A stretch of 48,022 nucleotides of DNA, from positions 1-48,022 of the forward strand of contig CAIWAN010000068.1 of assembly GCA_903910705.1 (NCBI GenBank), read 5' to 3'. The notes below the pieces were generated by a model, which had not been told where the DNA came from, searched no databases, and saw only the letters and a list, made by a program, of their open reading frames with translations. Both the position numbers and the translations under genes were made by a program. The stretch comes from an uncultured Candidatus Marinamargulisbacteria bacterium. GTDB lineage: Bacteria; Margulisbacteria; Riflemargulisbacteria; GWF2-35-9. Positions 43,235 to 48,022 of this stretch are shown in pieces (within the stretch, counting starts at the first letter, position 1; the number at the start of each line of letters is the position of its first letter).

Positions 43235-46200
43235 TCAATGAATAATGGCGATGACCCGTTTTCCTAGAACCTCTTTTGCTTCTGCATCATAGATGATCAT
43301 CGGATACCCGCCTAAAGGCAGTTTATTCCCCATTTGATCGGTTCCGTTCCATTCGATTTCGTTCGCACCAGCCATCCCCCCTCTTCCACCTTCAAAATAA
43401 TTGGACTCATAAAGGGTTTTTCCGTAAATATTATAGATCTTAATCGATATCTTTTTGTTTTGATTTAAATAGTAGTATATCGTTGTATTCTCAAGGTTGC
43501 TATTAAACGGATTAGGATAGTTCGAAAGATTGGTCAACACTTTGGTTGGCATCCCTGTTGAGATGGGGTCCGTTGCTATCAGATAATCGGAAAACAGACC
43601 CGCTGTATTCAGCGCGCGCACTTTGTAATAATACGACGTTTCATTCTTTAGATTATCGACCTCTACAAAAGAAGCAGGATAGGATACCGTTCTATTTAAA
43701 ACCCATTCGGGATCCTGCCCTGTTCGAGAATAAACCTCAACAACGCTAACCGCCGAAACATCTTCAACAACACTACCCCAAAAGACTTTGTGTTTGATAC
43801 TGGACGCATTTTTTATCTGAGCAATATCCATTTTGTTTTTAACAAAGGTTGGCTTAGTAAGGTCAGCGGTGAGCGCCCATGTAAAGACATCGCTTTCGAA
43901 TCCCAATGCATTCTGAGCTTTAAGACTAAGCTGATAGTCTCTGCCCTGTTCAAAGGGGATGCTATAAAGCGACACGGCCTTAACCGCCGTATTGCTATCA
44001 ACGGTGACCCCGCTCACTTCAAAAGCACCCTCGATCATGGGTGCAAAAGAAACGATGACATTGTTGTCGAGTTTATCCTTGATCTCGCAAAGAACACTAT
44101 TGCTTTCCTCCGTTTTGCTCAGAGTCACAACAAGGTTAAGCGAGACCATATTATTTACATATCGAGTATTCACGGCTCGAACTTTATGGGGATGGAGTTG
44201 GCTTCTAATATTATAGCTGACTGATTGAAAGCTATAGCTAGGTACCCGTCCAAAATCCATTAAAAAAGAGGCTTCATTGATGGCAAATTTTATGGACGCA
44301 CTGGTTACCGAACCAATATTTAAGATAAAGGTCAGTCCTTTCGTATTTTCCGTTACCCCCAATGGACTTACAAAGCTGAATAGATTCGATCCTGCGTTGA
44401 GATAAGCTTGAGATAGGACGCCTCCATCATTATTATTCCTTACTTTTAATAAAATATTATTTAGATTTGATCCCACGTAGTTGATTGAGATGTTGATCGC
44501 ATTTAGGGTTGATCGGTTATGGTCTACTGCAAGATTAAGGTTGAAAATTGGTGTATCCTGAGGAGGTGCAAATAGCGCATCGTCTAAAACCGGATCGAAG
44601 GTAACTAATAGGGTTGGAGCGTATGGCAGTATGTTTAATGTATTCATGGCCGCATCCAAATTCTTCGACAACATTTCACTGCTGTTATCAAGAACAAAAG
44701 AATCAATACTCAACGATTTGTAGGTAATGGCCTTAATATTGGCCGAGGTGTAAGCAAGATCTGCGACCAAGTAGTAGTTTTGTTCCCCTTCATTGACCTC
44801 CTGTGGCATGGGGAAAGAAAGTGAAATCCTTGAATTCGCGAAAGAAAGCCCTGACAATTGGAGGCTATCAATACTTAGCTGTATTGCCCCCCCCACAACA
44901 GCTTTCTTGTAAAGCCGAACATTGTAGAACATATTGTCGGATACACTGTTTGTCTTTTCTATAGAGGTGCTCGACAAATAGGACGTGCCCTTTAGGGTTC
45001 GTAGTGAGAAGTCGGCCAAGACCACATTCTTCTGGCCAATAGAAACATTGAACGTCGGCAAGGCATAGTTTTTCAACAAAACTTGATTGCGTTGTTTTGA
45101 TATTGAAAATAGCGGCGTAGTTAAGGGAAAGTTCGTTGAGGCTGGCTCTCCACCATGACTCAAGAAAACGTCGACACTCGCGATATAAAGGTTAAACGAG
45201 TTTCCAACGACAGCATTCTTGTTAACATTGAGCACGACAAAATACTTTGAACCATTCACAGCTGGAATCTCTGTGCCACTGAACTTCAGCAAGGCTCTAT
45301 TATTTTTAAAATTGGCTTTATTTGTCAATGCAACAATCGATTCACTATCTCGATCGGATACCTTTCCGATATAGATGCTTTCAATATCGGAATCAAAGAC
45401 ATTCCCACTGATCGATATCTTTACCGTATCCACATACATAAAGTCAGTATTGTTATTCAGGGTTAACTCTGCCGCACGAACATCCGTATCTCCCGCATAG
45501 AGACTTGAACTGAGAGGATTAAGGCTGCTTACCTTCAGAACCGGAACAAAAATATTGACAAGGGACGCCCCGCCCATCAAGGCTCCCGCTTCGATCTTTG
45601 TTTGTGCTGAGAATCGGCTATTATTGTTGCGCGTAACAGCAACCTGAAAATAGGCTTGTCCTTGATAGGATTCATCCTTGGCAATGTTGAGAGTTGCAAA
45701 ATAATACGTTCCGCTCGCATTGTCTGTTGACTTCAGCGTGAGATAAATCGGTAGAACCGTTCCATTTAGCAAAACAAGATTCATGCTAGGCAGGCTATCG
45801 AGAGCCGATTTAATATCAATAATATTTAAGGTGACCTGCAAGACTCCAGGGAAAATGGACGCCCCTAAGTTGGTATATATTGTCGCATATTGTGAAGAGC
45901 CGATTTCATCAGGATTATATTCAATCGTTGTCTGAGAATCCGTTGTAGTCACATTGTCAGCTCTATCCTTGATCCATAAATGAATGGTTTTTATTCCTGA
46001 CTGAAGATTGCGAAAGTTATATTCGCTTGGCTTCACAAAAGACCAATGCGAATCGTTTGCTGCGGGTCTTGAATTGTATTCTTCGCCCATCATCCATGCA
46101 TAGTAATCAACACTGTCACTCAGATTAACGTTAACGATCAAATTATTCGTTTTTGCGGATAACCCCGTGTTCTTATCAGAAACGTAAAAGGTGGGGGGTA

Positions 46201-48022
46201 AGTCAATTTTTGTATCGATCACAATATCTCGATCACCCTCAATATTAATATAATTCGAACCCGTGTAGTTAACCACTTGCAGGCTACTTCGTGTCGCGGA
46301 AAGCTCAAAATGGGCCGCTCCGTCATAACTGTCAGCCAAAATATTTAATGTTGCCATATAGAAAGAATTGGTCGCATCAACTGTGATGCACTTATAAAGA
46401 TTTAACGTGATCAGGTTGCCACTTAGGCTCAGCCACATGTTTGGCGTTGAGATATTGGAGTCTTTAATATTTAACGTAATATTCATCTGTCCCACGCTGA
46501 CATAGCGAGTACTTAACTGAACACTCGTATAACCTGCAGGAGGTTGAGCCAGTGGATTGTAATTTATGTTTGCTGAAACAGATGATGTGGAAATATTATG
46601 GGCTCTATCCATCACCCAGAAATAAACGACCTTTTTTTCAACATTTAGATTTTGAAATGTATAGTCGGCCGGATCCTGATAAACCCAACGTTTGTCAGTT
46701 ATCGCTGGTTGGTCTTGATATGAGACACCCTCACCCAGCATCCAAGCGTAATAATCACTGTTAGCTGTGTATCTTACACCCACACTAAAATCGTTAACGT
46801 CTTTTGTAACGGTAGGACTATCTTTATCAAACATCTCAAATCCTTGGGGATTGTTGATCTGGGTATCCAATACCACTCGATTCCGGCCATTGATATATCC
46901 CGCACTCATGATGTCACTGTTTAATAATACGACCAGCCCCGAATCCTTTGTCGTCTGTACCCAGAAATACGCGACCCCATCCTTTGTTCCACTCGCCGGC
47001 ACATCCATCGACAACACATAGCTGATCCCCGTTACGCCTTGCGTCACGATCCGCTCAACCCCCAATTTCGCCACATCATTCGGACTACAAAGCATAGAGT
47101 AGTGAATCCAGATATCGGGTGTTAGTTTAAATGGCTTGGAAATATCAAAATTCACCGTCACTTCGTATGTGCCAGCCTTTAGATATTCCTTCTCCGTCGT
47201 GATGTACACAAAATTCCCAAAACTCGCCCCAGGCCCTTCGCCATTCCCACCGCTTCCATATCCTGCCAACAAGCCGATCTTTGTCTGAACATTTCCCGCA
47301 TTATCTGTCACCATGATGTTCCACGTCACTTTTGGAGATGTTGTCAGTGTACTTACATCGACCATGCCCGACCATACACGCCGATCACTCGTCTCATCCC
47401 AACTCACAGATCCAAGCAATATCCCACCATTGATTTCAAAGCGTAGATCAGGTGTGATGTCGACGGCCTCGTCGAGCTTGATCGACACAAAATAACTATC
47501 TTTACTCACAACCGGACTCCAGTTGTCATATAGCTCGACCCCTGTTTTGGTCCGGTCATAAATGATACTTCGGCTCACCATCTCTCCATTGATATTTTGC
47601 GCGTTGTCCATCGTCCACAAATAGACCGTCTTGATCCCATCGTCTCCATTCATAAACCCATACTCGTACGGCTTCTCTGCTCGCCAATAATCGCTCGTCA
47701 CCGTCGGACTGCTCGTGATCACTTCGCTTACGATCCATCGAACCACATCTCGATCACTACTGATCGTTACCCGTGGATAGCTGTCATTCGTATAGTCCGC
47801 TCGGCTCGTCTCATAGTCGTTCATCGTTAGGCTCGGATTGTTGATCTGGGTATCCAACACCACGCGGTTCCGGCCATTGATATATCCCGCACTCATGATG
47901 TCACTCGTTAACGCCACCACCATACCCGCATCTTTTGTCGCTCGTACCCAGAAATACGCAACCCCGTCCTTTGTTCCACTCGCCGGCACATCCATCGTTA
48001 ATATATAGCTGACCCCCGTTAC
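43235..48022 (-). CDS. Giant repetitive secreted protein, FN3 and FlgD-like tail (5' end beyond window)
   Basis: The open frame continues to the window's right edge without a stop, so the true start lies outside; at least 1595 residues are seen. A repeat of period 329 residues carries 'MDVPASGTKDGVAYFW' and 'SAGYINGRNRVVLDTQINNP'; further Ig-like repeats share 'K-V-YLW-x-D-A-N' (e.g. 'GIKTVYLWTMDNAQNI', 'GIKTIHLWIKDRADNV'). After these come beta-rich domains, an FN3-like segment ('NETSYYYKVRALNTAGLFSD') and a FlgD-type Ig tail ('NLSNYPNPFNSN', ending 'GGYPMIIYDAEAKEVLGKRV'). The shared repeat logic with the 338 protein indicates the same surface-protein family. No catalytic motif is seen; adhesin or sheath-like function is inferred. 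An 8-base C run lies at 44887-44894. Confidence 0.8.
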   Translation of the reverse strand, partial: VTGVSYILTMDVPASGTKDGVAYFWVRATKDAGMVVALTSDIMSAGYINGRNRVVLDTQINNPSLTMNDYETSRADYTNDSYPRVTISSDRDVVRWIVSEVITSSPTVTSDYWRAEKPYEYGFMNGDDGIKTVYLWTMDNAQNINGEMVSRSIIYDRTKTGVELYDNWSPVVSKDSYFVSIKLDEAVDITPDLRFEINGGILLGSVSWDETSDRRVWSGMVDVSTLTTSPKVTWNIMVTDNAGNVQTKIGLLAGYGSGGNGEGPGASFGNFVYITTEKEYLKAGTYEVTVNFDISKPFKLTPDIWIHYSMLCSPNDVAKLGVERIVTQGVTGISYVLSMDVPASGTKDGVAYFWVQTTKDSGLVVLLNSDIMSAGYINGRNRVVLDTQINNPQGFEMFDKDSPTVTKDVNDFSVGVRYTANSDYYAWMLGEGVSYQDQPAITDKRWVYQDPADYTFQNLNVEKKVVYFWVMDRAHNISTSSVSANINYNPLAQPPAGYTSVQLSTRYVSVGQMNITLNIKDSNISTPNMWLSLSGNLITLNLYKCITVDATNSFYMATLNILADSYDGAAHFELSATRSSLQVVNYTGSNYINIEGDRDIVIDTKIDLPPTFYVSDKNTGLSAKTNNLIVNVNLSDSVDYYAWMMGEEYNSRPAANDSHWSFVKPSEYNFRNLQSGIKTIHLWIKDRADNVTTTDSQTTIEYNPDEIGSSQYATIYTNLGASIFPGVLQVTLNIIDIKSALDSLPSMNLVLLNGTVLPIYLTLKSTDNASGTYYFATLNIAKDESYQGQAYFQVAVTRNNNSRFSAQTKIEAGALMGGASLVNIFVPVLKVSSLNPLSSSLYAGDTDVRAAELTLNNNTDFMYVDTVKISISGNVFDSDIESIYIGKVSDRDSESIVALTNKANFKNNRALLKFSGTEIPAVNGSKYFVVLNVNKNAVVGNSFNLYIASVDVFLSHGGEPASTNFPLTTPLFSISKQRNQVLLKNYALPTFNVSIGQKNVVLADFSLRTLKGTSYLSSTSIEKTNSVSDNMFYNVRLYKKAVVGGAIQLSIDSLQLSGLSFANSRISLSFPMPQEVNEGEQNYYLVADLAYTSANIKAITYKSLSIDSFVLDNSSEMLSKNLDAAMNTLNILPYAPTLLVTFDPVLDDALFAPPQDTPIFNLNLAVDHNRSTLNAINISINYVGSNLNNILLKVRNNNDGGVLSQAYLNAGSNLFSFVSPLGVTENTKGLTFILNIGSVTSASIKFAINEASFLMDFGRVPSYSFQSVSYNIRSQLHPHKVRAVNTRYVNNMVSLNLVVTLSKTEESNSVLCEIKDKLDNNVIVSFAPMIEGAFEVSGVTVDSNTAVKAVSLYSIPFEQGRDYQLSLKAQNALGFESDVFTWALTADLTKPTFVKNKMDIAQIKNASSIKHKVFWGSVVEDVSAVSVVEVYSRTGQDPEWVLNRTVSYPASFVEVDNLKNETSYYYKVRALNTAGLFSDYLIATDPISTGMPTKVLTNLSNYPNPFNSNLENTTIYYYLNQNKKISIKIYNIYGKTLYESNYFEGGRGGMAGANEIEWNGTDQMGNKLPLGGYPMIIYDAEAKEVLGKRVIAIIH
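46848..47035 (-). repeat. Copy 1 of an approximately 987-bp-period repeat
   Basis: This segment aligns base for base with few differences to the segment at 47835-48022, offset 987 bases (329 codons). It encodes the MDVPASG...NRVVLDTQINNP module. Confidence 0.8.
47835..48022 (-). repeat. Copy 2 of the repeat, cut by window edge
   Basis: Second copy of the module at 46848, with mostly synonymous and conservative differences. It continues beyond the window. Confidence 0.8.

Noticed and set aside
1-48022. CRISPR arrays, insertion sequences, prophage or rRNA/tRNA genes
   Set aside because: No regularly spaced short repeats, transposase-like motifs, integrase or structural RNA signatures were seen on reading both strands.

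Overview
This 48-kb window looks like a chromosomal piece of a diderm (Gram-negative-type) bacterium with moderate to low GC. Outer-membrane features are visible directly: two Wza-type export proteins, a TonB-dependent BtuB-like receptor and a PorV/UPF0164-like barrel. Several secreted proteins end in a FlgD-type Ig module with a 'YPNP' signature, and there is an exosortase system. This mix is typical of uncultivated lineages such as Margulisbacteria, Omnitrophota or Elusimicrobiota, but no marker gene here settles the taxonomy, so that placement is a weak inference.

Layout. (1) 338-13315, surface and carbohydrate-active proteins: an Ig-repeat protein with a FlgD-like tail, a PorV-like barrel, a giant GH9 glycosidase with three LamG domains, an opposing glycosyltransferase, a second GH9 paralogue, and a small exosortase-type (PEP-CTERM-like) DUF4114 protein. 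(2) 13367-22989, one tight plus-strand glycan operon: GT4, GT2, Pol-beta-type nucleotidyltransferase, alkaline-phosphatase-superfamily enzyme, Wzy/WaaL-type ligase or polymerase, Wzx-type flippase, polysaccharide pyruvyl transferase, GT4. Neighbouring genes overlap by a few bases and the run ends in a strong bidirectional terminator. (3) 23092-30728: a second exosortase-type DUF4114 protein (minus strand), then a plus-strand set of GT4, initiating polyprenyl-phosphate sugar transferase, TPR protein, exosortase and EpsI. (4) 36701-30695, minus-strand export operon: Wzc-like co-polymerase/BY-kinase, two Wza-like proteins, a uridine-kinase-like protein and an FrhB-like iron-sulfur protein. (5) 39610-36968: a cobalamin riboswitch followed by btuB and btuF. 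(6) 43206-39629: an unusual minus-strand operon with its own promoter, encoding two CheY-like receivers, a periplasmic SLH/TPR protein, and a fusion of a FliF-like periplasmic/membrane part with a FliG-like cytoplasmic part. (7) 48022-43235: the 3' end of a very large repetitive secreted protein with fibronectin-III-like and FlgD-like C-terminal domains.

Working together: regions 2-4 form a near-complete Wzx/Wzy/Wzc/Wza-type exopolysaccharide system (initiation, chain building, pyruvylation, flipping, polymerisation, export) coupled to exosortase sorting of at least two proteins in the window. The GH9 enzymes and Ig/LamG proteins are secreted or surface components.

The most novel item is region 6. 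The fusion protein has a signal peptide, an FliF/ring-building-like periplasmic part, one membrane segment, a Gly/Ser linker with an 11-base G tract, FliG middle and C domains, and a C-terminal peptide resembling the CheY-docking sequence of FliM (or CheZ). It sits in one operon with two CheY-like regulators and no other flagellar genes. This could be a compact CheY-controlled torque or switch ring outside the canonical flagellum.
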